A stretch of 60,322 nucleotides of DNA from assembly GCA_021200995.1 (NCBI GenBank), contig JAJQFS010000007.1, positions 1 to 60,322 on the forward strand, in the 5' to 3' direction. This document shows positions 15,599 to 24,895 of this stretch, piece by piece. Position numbers and translations under genes: made by a program. Position 1 is the first letter of the stretch; each line of letters begins with the position of its first letter. Under the pieces are notes generated by a model that worked only from the letters and a program-made list of their open reading frames with translations, was not told the DNA's origin and made no database searches. Origin of the DNA: Lachnospiraceae bacterium (lineage in GTDB: Bacteria; Bacillota; Clostridia; Lachnospirales; Lachnospiraceae).

Positions 15599-17329
15599 AT
15601 GAAAAGTACAGAAGGCGGGAAGAAACAGACGGTGCTGTCCATTTTATTTCAGAATAAACGTATGAATGTCGTGTTCGTGCTGTCCACGATTATCGTTGCG
15701 ATTGCGGCGCCGTTCAAATCTTACATTACGCAGTGGCTGATCGATGCGGGCAGCATTCAGGCGGCCATGCGGAGTCTGGCGCTTGGAATTGTGATTATTC
15801 TGATTTCCCATATTACAGAATATATCAGTCGTCAGTCCTTTGCCAGGATGTCCACGGACGGGGTGGAAGCGATTCGCAGCCGGATCATGGAGAAACAGTC
15901 CCGACTGTCCATGGAAGAGTATCTGTCCGGCAGTACGGGCTCTGTACTGTCCGGTCTGACCAACGATATGCGGGCGCTTTTTGATGAATATTATATGTCG
16001 ATTTTTGACATCCTTTTCTGGGGCGGCATGCTGATTGTCGCCACGATTATGCTGGTAAGCATCGCGCCTGTGATTGCGGTGATTACGCTGGCTTTCTCTG
16101 TTATTCCGGTGGCGGTTCCGCGTCTGATGGCAAAAGGAATGGCACAGGTCAGGAAGGAATATTCACAGGATATTTCTGCTTATACTTCCCGCACGAGCGA
16201 CCTGCTGAAGGGGTTTGAGGCGCTGACGGCGGCAGGTTCCATGGATTATTTCCGCAAAGCGCACGCGCAGGCGGCCGACTCGAACCGGCAGAAAGAACAT
16301 GCACTGCGCCACAGAATGAATACGGCTTCCGTGCTGACGTCTCTGGCTGCATGGATTCCCAACATGTCCATCCTGTTGGTGGCGGTGATTCTGGTGTTTA
16401 ACGGAAGAATCACGATCGGCTATCTGGTAACAGCTAACTCTCTGGCCACCTTTGTCCTCTCTCCCTGCCGGATGGTGGCGGACCGCTACGTCAAGTTAAA
16501 GAGCTCCCAGCCGATCAAAAATAAGCTGGAAGAAATGATGCGGGAAGAAGACGTCGATAAAAGCGGAACAGAAGAATTGAGAGAAGTGATATCTGTCAGA
16601 TTTGAGAATGTCAGGTTTACATACCCCGGCGCAAAGTCGGAAACCCTGCATGGCGTCGACCTTGCGCTGAAAAAGGGGGAAAAGCTGGCGCTTGTGGGCG
16701 TCAGCGGGAGCGGCAAGTCCACCATCGTGAAGCTGCTCTATCGTTATTATCAGGAATATCAGGGTTCGGTTCAGGTCAATGGCAAAGAGGCCGGAGCATA
16801 TACGAAGGATTCTTATTACCAGCGGGTTGCCATGCTGCCGCAGACGCCGTTTATTTTCAATGATACAATCTTCAATAATATCTGTCTGTATCGCCAGTAT
16901 TCCGAGGAGGAAGTGCAGCGCGCGATCCGGCTTTCCGGTCTGGAGGAATATGTCAGGGAGCAGCCGGATGGCCTGAACACTGTGCTGACAGAGAACGGCG
17001 GCAATCTTTCCGGAGGGCAGGCGCAGCGCATGGCGATTGCCAGGGCGTTAGTCAGAGGCTGCGATGTGCTGCTGGTAGATGAAGCGACGTCCAGCCTGGA
17101 TGTGGTGACGACGGAGCAGATCATGCGGAATCTGCTTCAGCTGGACTGCTCCGTGATTGTGATCACACATGATATTTTCGGGGATTATATGAAGGACTTC
17201 GATTATATTGCTTATCTGGAGGAAGGAACCATCCGCGAGGAGGGCAGTTTTGAGGAAATGCTGAAACGCGACGGTTCCTTCACGCAGCTGTATCATCTGA
17301 TGGCCAGTCAGGAGAAGGCGGCGGATTGA
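15599..17329 (+). CDS. ABC transporter with fused permease and ATPase domains
   Basis: 576 residues. The N-terminal 300 residues form a six-helix type IV exporter domain. The ATPase has Walker A GVSGSGKST, Q-loop LPQTPF, signature NLSGGQAQR, Walker B VLLVDEATSSLD and the H-loop VITHD. It works as a dimer of half-transporters, probably a homodimer as no partner gene is adjacent. The substrate (peptide, lipid or drug) cannot be inferred. AGGAAAAG precedes the ATG. It stands alone between copA and the aspS T-box, so a link to copper is not implied. Confidence 0.9.
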   Translation: MKSTEGGKKQTVLSILFQNKRMNVVFVLSTIIVAIAAPFKSYITQWLIDAGSIQAAMRSLALGIVIILISHITEYISRQSFARMSTDGVEAIRSRIMEKQSRLSMEEYLSGSTGSVLSGLTNDMRALFDEYYMSIFDILFWGGMLIVATIMLVSIAPVIAVITLAFSVIPVAVPRLMAKGMAQVRKEYSQDISAYTSRTSDLLKGFEALTAAGSMDYFRKAHAQAADSNRQKEHALRHRMNTASVLTSLAAWIPNMSILLVAVILVFNGRITIGYLVTANSLATFVLSPCRMVADRYVKLKSSQPIKNKLEEMMREEDVDKSGTEELREVISVRFENVRFTYPGAKSETLHGVDLALKKGEKLALVGVSGSGKSTIVKLLYRYYQEYQGSVQVNGKEAGAYTKDSYYQRVAMLPQTPFIFNDTIFNNICLYRQYSEEEVQRAIRLSGLEEYVREQPDGLNTVLTENGGNLSGGQAQRMAIARALVRGCDVLLVDEATSSLDVVTTEQIMRNLLQLDCSVIVITHDIFGDYMKDFDYIAYLEEGTIREEGSFEEMLKRDGSFTQLYHLMASQEKAAD

Positions 17330-17342
17330 CGCAAATTTTTGC

Positions 17343-17371
17343 TTGCATAAATCGTTTCAGTATGGTATTCT
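17343..17371 (+). promoter_or_regulatory. Probable promoter of the T-box aspS-gatCAB operon
   Basis: TTGCAT, 17 bases, TATTCT. It lies immediately after the ABC transporter gene and just before the T-box structure. Confidence 0.5.
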
Positions 17372-17374
17372 GTT

Positions 17375-17646
17375 CCGAGAAATGCAGTGAAGGAGACTCC
17401 TTTCGAGGGAAACGACAGGAATACGGCGTCACCGACTGAGAGCGCCGTTTGCGGAAGCCGATATGGGGAACACTCCGGAGCAGACAGTTCGAAAGCATCG
17501 TCTGATGGCGTAGGGCTGTACGGCCGCCGTCCGTTACACGGTTTTGAGGCAGAGCGATCTGCGAATGCGGGTGGTACCGCGGATATGTATAACTATTCGC
17601 CCCGGGTATGGTTTCGGCCATGCCCGGGGTTTGTTAGTTTTATTCG
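17375..17646 (+). ncRNA. T-box riboswitch controlling aspS-gatCAB
   Basis: The T-box antiterminator sequence GCGGGTGGTACCGCGG is at 17567-17582. It is followed by a terminator with arms CCCCGGGTATGG and CCATGCCCGGGG (17600-17629) and a T-rich tail. Stem I landmarks are visible: CAGGAA on the 5' side, GAGAGCGCC, and GGGGAACACTCCGGAG (17465-17480) on the 3' side. The specifier region therefore reads GAAC at 17468-17471, that is AAC (Asn) overlapping GAA (Glu). A GAC triplet at 17414-17416 lies on the other strand of stem I and is less likely to be the specifier. Uncharged tRNA would favour antitermination and raise operon expression. Confidence 0.93.
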
Positions 17647-17678
17647 CCCCAGCATGAAAAGAAAGAGGACTTATTATT

Positions 17679-19424
17679 ATGAAAAACTGTTATCGGGACA
17701 TTACACTGAAGGAAATGACGGAGGAACGCATCGGGCAGACCCTTAAGGTGGCCGGCTGGGTGGAAAATATCCGCGACCACGGCGGCGTTTCCTTCGTGGA
17801 CCTACGGGACATGTACGGCGTGCTGCAGATTGTCATGCGGGATACCTCCCTTCTGCACGGCCTGTCCAAGGAAATGTGCATTTCCGTGGAAGGCGTTGTG
17901 GAAAAGCGTGACGCGGATACCTATAACCCCCGTATTCCCACCGGTACCATCGAACTGGAGGCGCATTCCGTGGAGGTGCTGGGCCGGGTTTACCGTCCCC
18001 TTCCCTTTGAAATCATGACCTCCAAAGAAACCAGAGAGGATCTGCGCCTGATGTACCGTTATCTGGATCTGCGAAACGCGAAGGTGAAGGACAATATTAT
18101 TTTCCGCTCGCAGGTGATTGCGTTCCTGCGCCAGAAAATGACGGAGCTGGGCTTTTTGGAGATCCAAACGCCGATTCTGTGTGCTTCGAGCCCCGAGGGT
18201 GCCAGAGATTTTATCGTGCCTTCCCGTAAATATAAGGGAAAGTTTTACGCGCTTCCACAGGCACCGCAGCAGTATAAGCAGCTTTTGATGGCCTCCGGCT
18301 TTGATAAATATTTTCAGATCGCGCCCTGCTTCCGCGATGAGGACGCGCGTGCGGACCGTTCTCCCGGCGAGTTCTATCAGCTGGATTTTGAAATGAGTTT
18401 CGCGACCCAGGAGGATGTGTTCGCGGTGGGAGAGGAAGTGCTCCCCGCTACTTTTGAAAAATTCGCGCCCGAGGGATATGCGATTACGCAGGCGCCTTAC
18501 CCGATCATAAGCTACAAACAGGCCATGCTGGAATTTGGCACCGATAAGCCGGACCTGCGCAATCCGCTGCGAATTCTGGACCTGACGGACTTTTTCCAGA
18601 AATGTACCTTCCGCGCCTTCCTGAAAAAAACGGTCCGCGCCATCACGGTGCACGCGGACATGAGCAAGGGCTTCCACGAGAAGCTGCTGCAGTTCGCTGT
18701 CTCCCTGGGCATGGGCGGTCTTGGCTACCTGGAGGTGATGGAGGATCTTTCCTACAAGGGTCCTATTGATAAATTCATTCCGGCGGAATTGAAAGAAGAG
18801 TTAAGAAAAATAGCGGCCTTAAAGCCCGGCGATACGATCTTTTTCATTGCGGACAGGGAGGACATGGCCAATTACTACGCCGGTAAAATCCGCAACGAGC
18901 TGGGCGATAAGCTGGGTCTGACGGAGAAAAAAGCTTTCCGTTTCTGCTATGTGAATGACTTCCCGATGTATGAACTCGATCCGGAGACGCGAAAAATCGG
19001 CTTTACCCATAATCCGTTTTCCATGCCGCAGGGTGGTCTGGATGCCCTGGAAAATCAGGATCCGCTTGATATTCTGGCCTACCAGTACGATATCGTCTGC
19101 AACGGCGTGGAGCTTTCCAGCGGCGCGGTGCGCAATCACGATATGCAGATCATGGAGAAGGCGTTCGAGATCGCGGGTTACGATAAAGAAACCCTGAAGA
19201 CGAAATTCGGCGCGCTCTATGAGGCGTTTCAGTTCGGCGCGCCGCCGCACGCGGGCATGGCGCCCGGAATCGACCGGATGCTGATGCTCTTAAAAGAGGA
19301 GAGCAATATCCGCGAGGTTATCGCCTTCCCGTTAAACAGTTCCGCGCAGGATCTGATGTGTTCCGCGCCCGGTGAGGTGACGGAGCAGCAGTTAAGGGAA
19401 GCGCATATTAAAGTGAGGGATTGA
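17679..19424 (+). CDS. aspS: Aspartyl-tRNA synthetase, probably non-discriminating (Asp/Asn)
   Basis: 581 residues, bacterial-type class II synthetase: N-terminal OB-fold anticodon domain ([20 protein letters not shown]), motif 2 [18 protein letters not shown] insertion domain and C-terminal [12 protein letters not shown] motif 3. The anticodon domain has the DHGG form; a histidine here is a feature of non-discriminating enzymes that also charge tRNA-Asn with aspartate, whereas E. coli has leucine. Its operon with gatCAB and an Asn-type T-box supports that role: mischarged Asp-tRNA(Asn) is converted to Asn-tRNA(Asn) by GatCAB. AAAGAAAGAGG precedes the ATG. Confidence 0.95.
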   Translation: MKNCYRDITLKEMTEERIGQTLKVAGWVENIRDHGGVSFVDLRDMYGVLQIVMRDTSLLHGLSKEMCISVEGVVEKRDADTYNPRIPTGTIELEAHSVEVLGRVYRPLPFEIMTSKETREDLRLMYRYLDLRNAKVKDNIIFRSQVIAFLRQKMTELGFLEIQTPILCASSPEGARDFIVPSRKYKGKFYALPQAPQQYKQLLMASGFDKYFQIAPCFRDEDARADRSPGEFYQLDFEMSFATQEDVFAVGEEVLPATFEKFAPEGYAITQAPYPIISYKQAMLEFGTDKPDLRNPLRILDLTDFFQKCTFRAFLKKTVRAITVHADMSKGFHEKLLQFAVSLGMGGLGYLEVMEDLSYKGPIDKFIPAELKEELRKIAALKPGDTIFFIADREDMANYYAGKIRNELGDKLGLTEKKAFRFCYVNDFPMYELDPETRKIGFTHNPFSMPQGGLDALENQDPLDILAYQYDIVCNGVELSSGAVRNHDMQIMEKAFEIAGYDKETLKTKFGALYEAFQFGAPPHAGMAPGIDRMLMLLKEESNIREVIAFPLNSSAQDLMCSAPGEVTEQQLREAHIKVRD

Positions 19425-19425
19425 C

Positions 19426-19719
19426 ATGGCAAATATCATTTCAGATGAAACGATCGAGTACGTCAGTATCCTGGCGAAGCTGGAGCTTTCTGAGGAGCAG
19501 AAGGAGGCGGCCAAAAAGGATATGGGCCGGATGCTGGATTATATCGACAAATTAAATGAGCTGGACACGGACGGCGTGGAGCCTATGTCACATGTGTTCC
19601 CGGTGCGTAATGTCTTCCGGGAGGATGTGGTCACGAACGGGGACGACAGCGAGCAGATTCTGAAAAACGCGCCGGAGGAGCAGGATAATATGTTTGTGGT
19701 GCCGCGGACGTTTGAGTGA
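19426..19719 (+). CDS. gatC: Asp-tRNA(Asn)/Glu-tRNA(Gln) amidotransferase subunit C
   Basis: 97 residues, normal for GatC, which wraps around and stabilises the GatA-GatB complex. The start [20 protein letters not shown] and the closing region with [19 protein letters not shown] are typical. It begins one base after the aspS stop, so translation is coupled. Gene order aspS-gatC-gatA-gatB is consistent with one transcript under the T-box. Confidence 0.95.
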   Translation: MANIISDETIEYVSILAKLELSEEQKEAAKKDMGRMLDYIDKLNELDTDGVEPMSHVFPVRNVFREDVVTNGDDSEQILKNAPEEQDNMFVVPRTFE

Positions 19720-19729
19720 GGGGAACCAA

Positions 19730-21184
19730 ATGGATATCTTATCATTAACAGCAGTAGAGTTGTCTTGTGCAATCCGCGAGGGCAGGACGACAGCGCCCAA
19801 AGCGCTGGCCGCGGTCTTTGAGCAGATTGAGGAAAAGGAAGCGGAGTATCACTGCTATATCACGATTGAAAAAGAAAAGGCCATGCAGGATGCGAAGGCA
19901 GTGCAGGCGCGGATTGAGGCAGGGGAGCTGAGCGGTCCGTTAGCGGGGGTACCGGTGGCGGTGAAGGATAATCTCTGCACGGAGGGGACGCTGACAACCT
20001 GCGGCTCCAAAATCCTGGAAAACTTCGTGCCGACCTACTCCGCGGAGGCGGTGAATCTGTTACAAAAAGCGGGCGCGGTGATCATCGGGAAGACCAATAT
20101 GGACGAATTTGCCATGGGATCTACCACGGAGACCTCGTATTTCGGTGTGACGAAAAATCCGGCGGATACAACCCGGGTGCCGGGCGGTTCCTCCGGCGGC
20201 TCCGCCGCCGCCGTCGCCGCGGGCGAATGCTTCTTCGCCCTGGGCTCCGATACGGGCGGCAGCATTCGCCAGCCGGTGGGCTACTGCGGCGTGGTGGGTA
20301 TGAAGCCCACCTACGGCACCGTCTCCCGTTACGGCCTGGTGGCCTATGGCTCCTCGCTGGATCAGATCGGGCCGTTAACGAAGGACGTTGCCGACTGCGC
20401 CGCCGTGCTTTCTGCCATCGCTTCTCATGATGAGAAGGACTCTACCTCCATGGAGCGGACGGATACTGATTTTACCTCCGCGCTTGTACAGGATGTGCGG
20501 GGAATGAAAATCGGCATACCGCGCGATTATTTTTCCGAAGGACTGGATCCGCAGGTGAAGGACGCGGTGCTTGCCGCCGCGAAGGTACTTAAGGCAAATG
20601 GCGCTGTTGTGGAGGAATTTGACTTAAGCCTTGTGGATTACGCCATTCCTACCTATTACACAATCGCGGCCGCGGAGGCCAGCTCCAACCTGGAACGCTT
20701 CGACGGCATCAAATACGGCTACCACGCGCCCGGCGACACCCTGGGTCTTCATGAAATGTACAAAAAGACCCGTTCCGAGGGTTTTGGCGAAGAAGTCAAG
20801 CGCCGCATCATGCTGGGCAGCTTTGTCTTAAGCAGCGGCTACTATGACGCCTATTATTTAAAGGCGCTGAAGGTGAAAGCCATGATCAAACAGGCTTTCG
20901 ATGAGGCGTTTTCCAGATATGATGTTATTCTGGGGCCGGTCTCGCCCACTACCGCGCCGAAACTGGGAGAGAGTCTGTCCGATCCGCTGAAGATGTACCT
21001 CGGCGATATATACACCATTTCTGTCAATCTGGCGGGGCTTCCGGCCATCAGCCTTCCATGTGGGAAGGATGACCAGGGTCTGCCCATCGGCTTACAGCTC
21101 ATCGGCGACTGCTATTCAGAAAAAACCCTGATTCGTGCGGCATACACTTATGAGCAGGCGGCAAAAGCCGGAAAGGAGGCCTGA
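19730..21184 (+). CDS. gatA: Asp-tRNA(Asn)/Glu-tRNA(Gln) amidotransferase subunit A
   Basis: 484 residues. This is the amidase subunit that releases ammonia from glutamine. The Ser-cisSer-Lys triad is visible: lysine in VAVKDNL, serines in GGSSGGSAAA and in GSDTGGSIRQP. The start MDILSLTAVELS at 19730 follows GAGGGGAA and lies 10 bases after gatC; a longer frame reaching back to 19694 would overlap gatC and has no ribosome site. Ammonia passes through a tunnel to GatB. Confidence 0.97.
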   Translation: MDILSLTAVELSCAIREGRTTAPKALAAVFEQIEEKEAEYHCYITIEKEKAMQDAKAVQARIEAGELSGPLAGVPVAVKDNLCTEGTLTTCGSKILENFVPTYSAEAVNLLQKAGAVIIGKTNMDEFAMGSTTETSYFGVTKNPADTTRVPGGSSGGSAAAVAAGECFFALGSDTGGSIRQPVGYCGVVGMKPTYGTVSRYGLVAYGSSLDQIGPLTKDVADCAAVLSAIASHDEKDSTSMERTDTDFTSALVQDVRGMKIGIPRDYFSEGLDPQVKDAVLAAAKVLKANGAVVEEFDLSLVDYAIPTYYTIAAAEASSNLERFDGIKYGYHAPGDTLGLHEMYKKTRSEGFGEEVKRRIMLGSFVLSSGYYDAYYLKALKVKAMIKQAFDEAFSRYDVILGPVSPTTAPKLGESLSDPLKMYLGDIYTISVNLAGLPAISLPCGKDDQGLPIGLQLIGDCYSEKTLIRAAYTYEQAAKAGKEA

Positions 21185-21186
21185 CC

Positions 21187-22623
21187 ATGGCAAAACAATA
21201 TGAAACCGTCATCGGCCTTGAAGTCCATGTCGAGCTCGCCACCAAAACTAAAATTTTCTGCGGCTGTTCCACCGCCTTCGGCGGTGCCCCCAACACGCAT
21301 ACCTGCCCGGTCTGTACCGGCATGCCCGGCAGCCTTCCCGTCTTAAATAAAAAAGTCCTGGAATACGCCGTGGCCGTGGGCCTTGCCACCAACTGCGACA
21401 TCACCCGCACCTGCAAATTTGACCGCAAAAATTATTTTTACCCGGATAATCCTCAGAATTACCAGATTTCCCAGCTCTACCTCCCCATCTGCCGCAACGG
21501 CTATGTGGAGATTGAAACAGCCGATGGCAAAAAGAACGTGGGAATCCATGAGATCCACATGGAGGAGGACGCGGGCAAGCTTGTCCACGACGACTGGGCG
21601 GACCGCACCCTGGTGGATTATAACCGCTCCGGTGTGCCCTTAATCGAGATCGTTTCCGAACCGGACATGCGCTCCGCTGAGGAGGTCATCGCCTATTTGG
21701 AGAAGCTTCGCATGCTCATTCAGTACCTGGGCGTCAGCGACTGCAAGCTCCAGGAGGGCAGTATGCGCGCGGATGTGAACCTTTCTGTCAGAGAGATCGG
21801 TGCTTCCGAGTATGGTACCCGTACAGAGATGAAAAATTTAAATTCCTTCAGGGCCATATCCCACGCCGTTTCATGTGAGCGGGAGCGTCAGATCGACCTT
21901 CTGGAATCCGGCAAAAAGGTCGTCCAGGAGACCCGCCGCTTCGATGATAGCAAAGGAGAATCTTACCCCATGCGCAGCAAGGAGGACGCCCAGGACTATC
22001 GCTATTTCCCGGATCCGGATCTTGTGCCTGTGTATGTGGATGATGCCTTTTTGCAGGAAATCAAAGACCGCCAGCCGGAATTCAGGGAGGCGAAGATGGA
22101 GCGCTACGGGCGCGAATACGGTCTGCCGGCGTATGATATAGAGATTCTGACCGGTGAAAAGGCCCTGGCGGATCTCTTCGAGGCGGCCACAGCCATCTGC
22201 GGAAAACCTAAACAGGTCTCCAACTGGCTCATGGGCGAGACCCTGCGCCTGTGCCGTGAAAAAAATATGGACGCCTCCGACCTGCGCTTCAGCCCGGAAA
22301 ACCTGGCAAAGCTCATCGACCTCACAGAACAGAAGATCATCAACGGCTCTGTGGCGAAGGAAGTTTTTGAAGTCATGTTTGAGGAAAATATTGACCCCGC
22401 AGCCTATGTCGAAGAGAAGGGATTAAAGACCGTCGGTGACGAAGGCCTTTTAAGAAAAACGGTAGAAGAGGTGCTCACTGCAAATCCCCAGTCTGTCTCA
22501 GACTACAAGGGCGGCAAACAGAAAGCCATCGGCTTCCTCGTCGGCCAGACCATGAAAGCCATGAAGGGCAAGGCCGACCCTGCGATGGTGAATCAGCTTT
22601 TGCGGGAATACCTGGATAAATAA
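21187..22623 (+). CDS. gatB: Asp-tRNA(Asn)/Glu-tRNA(Gln) amidotransferase subunit B
   Basis: 478 residues. GatB binds the mischarged tRNA, phosphorylates its side-chain carboxylate and amidates it. The opening YETVIGLEVHVELATKTKIF, the zinc-site cysteines in FCGCS and TCPVCTGMPG, DYNRSGVPLIEIVSEPD and the C-terminal YqeY-like tail domain are all present. It starts two bases after gatA. Codon use shifts toward CCC/GCC compared with the neighbouring genes in places but nothing suggests transfer. A strong bidirectional hairpin follows. Confidence 0.97.
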   Translation: MAKQYETVIGLEVHVELATKTKIFCGCSTAFGGAPNTHTCPVCTGMPGSLPVLNKKVLEYAVAVGLATNCDITRTCKFDRKNYFYPDNPQNYQISQLYLPICRNGYVEIETADGKKNVGIHEIHMEEDAGKLVHDDWADRTLVDYNRSGVPLIEIVSEPDMRSAEEVIAYLEKLRMLIQYLGVSDCKLQEGSMRADVNLSVREIGASEYGTRTEMKNLNSFRAISHAVSCERERQIDLLESGKKVVQETRRFDDSKGESYPMRSKEDAQDYRYFPDPDLVPVYVDDAFLQEIKDRQPEFREAKMERYGREYGLPAYDIEILTGEKALADLFEAATAICGKPKQVSNWLMGETLRLCREKNMDASDLRFSPENLAKLIDLTEQKIINGSVAKEVFEVMFEENIDPAAYVEEKGLKTVGDEGLLRKTVEEVLTANPQSVSDYKGGKQKAIGFLVGQTMKAMKGKADPAMVNQLLREYLDK

Positions 22624-22624
22624 C

Positions 22625-22660
22625 GGAAAAAGTCGCGGGGAATTCCCCGCGGCTTTTTCC
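22625..22660. terminator. Bidirectional terminator between gatB and prs-like gene
   Basis: GGAAAAAGTCGCGGGG and CCCCGCGGCTTTTTCC pair around AATT, giving A-rich and T-rich flanks on both strands. It serves both convergent operons and reaches to within three bases of the prs-like stop. Confidence 0.9.
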
Positions 22661-22662
22661 TA

Positions 22663-23850
22663 TCAGATATCCTCTCCATTCTTATATCTCGCCACCACCC
22701 GGTGTATCCTCCCCACCGGATCCAGCAGCTCACTGATCGAGGAATCATGATTCAACGTATCAATCAGATACGCGATATACTTACTCAAATCCGTACTCAG
22801 ATACCACTCCTTTTCAAACAGGTCCGGCCGCTGGAAAATCAGATTTGTCGTCAGCACCCTCGTGATAATCCCATCCTCGTAGGCCCTGTCGAACGGCTCC
22901 AGGCCGCCTGTGAACAGCCCAAATGTCGAGAAAATGAAAATCCGGTTGGCCTTGCGCGCCTTTAACGCCGCCGCCACCTCCAGAACCGATTCTCCGGAGG
23001 AGATCATATCATCGATGATGATCATATCTTTGCCCTCCACATCGGAGCCCAGAAATTCGTGCGCCAGGATCGGGTTGCGTCCTCCCTCCACCCGCGTATA
23101 ATCGCGGCGCTTATAAAACATACCCATGTCCAGGCCAAGCACGTTGGCTACATAGATGGCACGCTTCATGCCGCCCTCATCGGGGGAAATCACCATCATG
23201 TGCTGCGAATCCAGCTGCAGATCCTTGACATTGCGCAGCAGGTTCTTAATAAACTGATAGCTGGCCGGCACTGTCTCGAAACCGTTTAACGGGATCGCGT
23301 TCTGTACCCTGGGGTCATGCGCGTCGAAGGTGATGATATGGTCGACGCCCATCTTCACCAGCTCCTGCAGGGCGATGGCACAGTCGAGGGATTCTCTTGT
23401 GCTGCGCTTATGCTGGCGGCTCTCATACAGATAAGGCATGATGACGGTAATACGCCGCGCCTTGCCGCCGACGGCGGCGATGATGCGCTTCAGATCCTGA
23501 TAGTGATCGTCGGGAGACATGTGATTTTCGTCCCCGAACAGCGAGTAGGTCATGCTGTGGTTGGTTACATCCACCATAATGTAGAGGTCATAGCCTCTTA
23601 CCGATTCCAAAATGACGCCCTTGCCCTCACCGGAGCCGAAGCGCGGCGTGGAGGCCTTTAAGAGGAAGGTATCACGCTGGTAGCCGGCAAAGGACAGCGT
23701 GTCCTTGTGTTCACTTTCCCGCTCCTTTCTCCATTTCACCAGATAGGTGTCCACCTTTTTGCTGAGTTCATCACAGCTCCTTAAGGAAATGATGCCCAGC
23801 GTTCCTACTGGAATGGTATTCAGGTTGCGTTCTTCTTCATGACTGGCCAC
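22663..23850 (-). CDS. Divergent ribose-phosphate pyrophosphokinase-like protein
   Basis: 395 residues, longer than ordinary PRPP synthetase (about 315). Recognisable family blocks are PYLYESRQHKRSTRESL, TFDAHDPRVQNAIPL, MMVISPDEGGMKRA, YKRRDYTRVEGG and the PRPP loop IIIDDMISSGESVLE. The usual loop is DDxxxTGGT/S-like; here it ends SSGES. The N-terminal 45 residues are an extension. It probably makes PRPP from ribose 5-phosphate and ATP, or is a regulatory paralogue as seen in several Clostridia. Its start is three bases after the helicase-loader gene, in an operon dnaD-dnaI-prs. Confidence 0.75.
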   Translation of the reverse strand: MASHEEERNLNTIPVGTLGIISLRSCDELSKKVDTYLVKWRKERESEHKDTLSFAGYQRDTFLLKASTPRFGSGEGKGVILESVRGYDLYIMVDVTNHSMTYSLFGDENHMSPDDHYQDLKRIIAAVGGKARRITVIMPYLYESRQHKRSTRESLDCAIALQELVKMGVDHIITFDAHDPRVQNAIPLNGFETVPASYQFIKNLLRNVKDLQLDSQHMMVISPDEGGMKRAIYVANVLGLDMGMFYKRRDYTRVEGGRNPILAHEFLGSDVEGKDMIIIDDMISSGESVLEVAAALKARKANRIFIFSTFGLFTGGLEPFDRAYEDGIITRVLTTNLIFQRPDLFEKEWYLSTDLSKYIAYLIDTLNHDSSISELLDPVGRIHRVVARYKNGEDI

Positions 23851-23853
23851 TGC

Positions 23854-24804
23854 TTAATCCTCGCTTTCTGGTTGTAATCGCTTTCGGATCCGGATATCAG
23901 GCCCGGACAGCCTTAAAAGTTGAAAACTCTGGACGATGCGGGAGGCAATCCGGTCCGAATACCGGTCCCGTATCTCACTGAGATTCAGATTCGTGGAAAT
24001 AATGGTCGCTTTCTGTCTGAGCACACGCTCGTTTAAGAACGTAAAAAGCGCGGTGGTCACAAAGCTGTTGGTCATCTCCGCACCCAGGTCGTCGATGATG
24101 ACCAGGTCATAATTGTACAGGTCCTGAATGCCGCTGTAAAGAGAATTCTGATGAAGTTCGTCAAAAAATACAATTCCGCTGAAATAAAGGACGGAGTATC
24201 CCTGATCGAGCAGCTCCTTGGCGACGCAGCCGGAGAGAAAGGACTTGCCGCAGCCTACGGTGCCATAAAACAGAAGGCTGTCCTTACGCGTGTCGAAATG
24301 GGAAATCATCTCATGACAGCACGCAACCGCCTTCTTGAAACGGATGAGGTCCTCGCCCTCGTAATAGCGGGTACTTAAAGTTGAAAAATTATTCGTTTTC
24401 AGGTAATCCTGGATACCGGATTGTTCATAGAGCGCCTCGATCCGCCGCTTTTTCATACAGACGCAGGGTTCTCCGTTCACATATCCTTTGTCCCTGCAGA
24501 CAGGGCAGCGGTAGATTGGCTCGAGATAATCCGCAGGATATCCTGCACTTATTAACATGTTTTCTTTCTGAAGACGGATATCCTGCATTTTTGCGTGATA
24601 TTCTGCCTCATTTACCGGCTTTCCGTACGCGCTTTGCAGGGCATGCTCCATGCTGAGCGAAATCATCTGCTCATGAAGGTCCCAGCAGGCGGGGATTTCC
24701 TTAAAAATCCGGGCCTGTCTGTCCGCTGCCAGCCGTTCGTTGGAAAGACGCAGGTCTTCGTATTCTTTTGCGATTGCCTGTAAAGGGCTGAAGTCGGCGG
24801 GCAT
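23854..24804 (-). CDS. DnaI/DnaC-like helicase loader (AAA+ ATPase)
   Basis: 316 residues. The N-terminal half has a coiled region and a zinc-type cysteine cluster (CPVCRDKGYV...CVCM), as in B. subtilis DnaI. The AAA+ domain follows with Walker A GTVGCGKSFLS, Walker B LVIIDDLGAE and sensor ISTNLNLSEI. It loads the replicative helicase DnaB/DnaC onto DNA. It is downstream of a DnaD-domain gene, and together they resemble the primosome loading operon of Firmicutes. Transposon IstB proteins share the ATPase domain but not this N-terminus or context. Confidence 0.88.
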   Translation of the reverse strand: MPADFSPLQAIAKEYEDLRLSNERLAADRQARIFKEIPACWDLHEQMISLSMEHALQSAYGKPVNEAEYHAKMQDIRLQKENMLISAGYPADYLEPIYRCPVCRDKGYVNGEPCVCMKKRRIEALYEQSGIQDYLKTNNFSTLSTRYYEGEDLIRFKKAVACCHEMISHFDTRKDSLLFYGTVGCGKSFLSGCVAKELLDQGYSVLYFSGIVFFDELHQNSLYSGIQDLYNYDLVIIDDLGAEMTNSFVTTALFTFLNERVLRQKATIISTNLNLSEIRDRYSDRIASRIVQSFQLLRLSGPDIRIRKRLQPESED

Positions 24805-24895
24805 GGGTTAAGGGCTCCTTTTCTCGTGGCTGCGGTTTCAGGCCGAAAGCCGAAATCCGGCTTTGGTATGCGGCATTGTCTCCTGTATCGTGAAA

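Noticed and set aside
17405-17420. GAC at 17414-17416 as the T-box specifier codon
   Set aside because: It lies on the 5' side of stem I near CAGGAA, whereas the specifier is expected on the 3' side before CCGGAG, where GAAC is found.
23854-24804. IstB-type transposition protein
   Set aside because: The zinc-type N-terminus and the neighbouring DnaD gene fit a helicase loader, and no transposase or terminal repeats are present.
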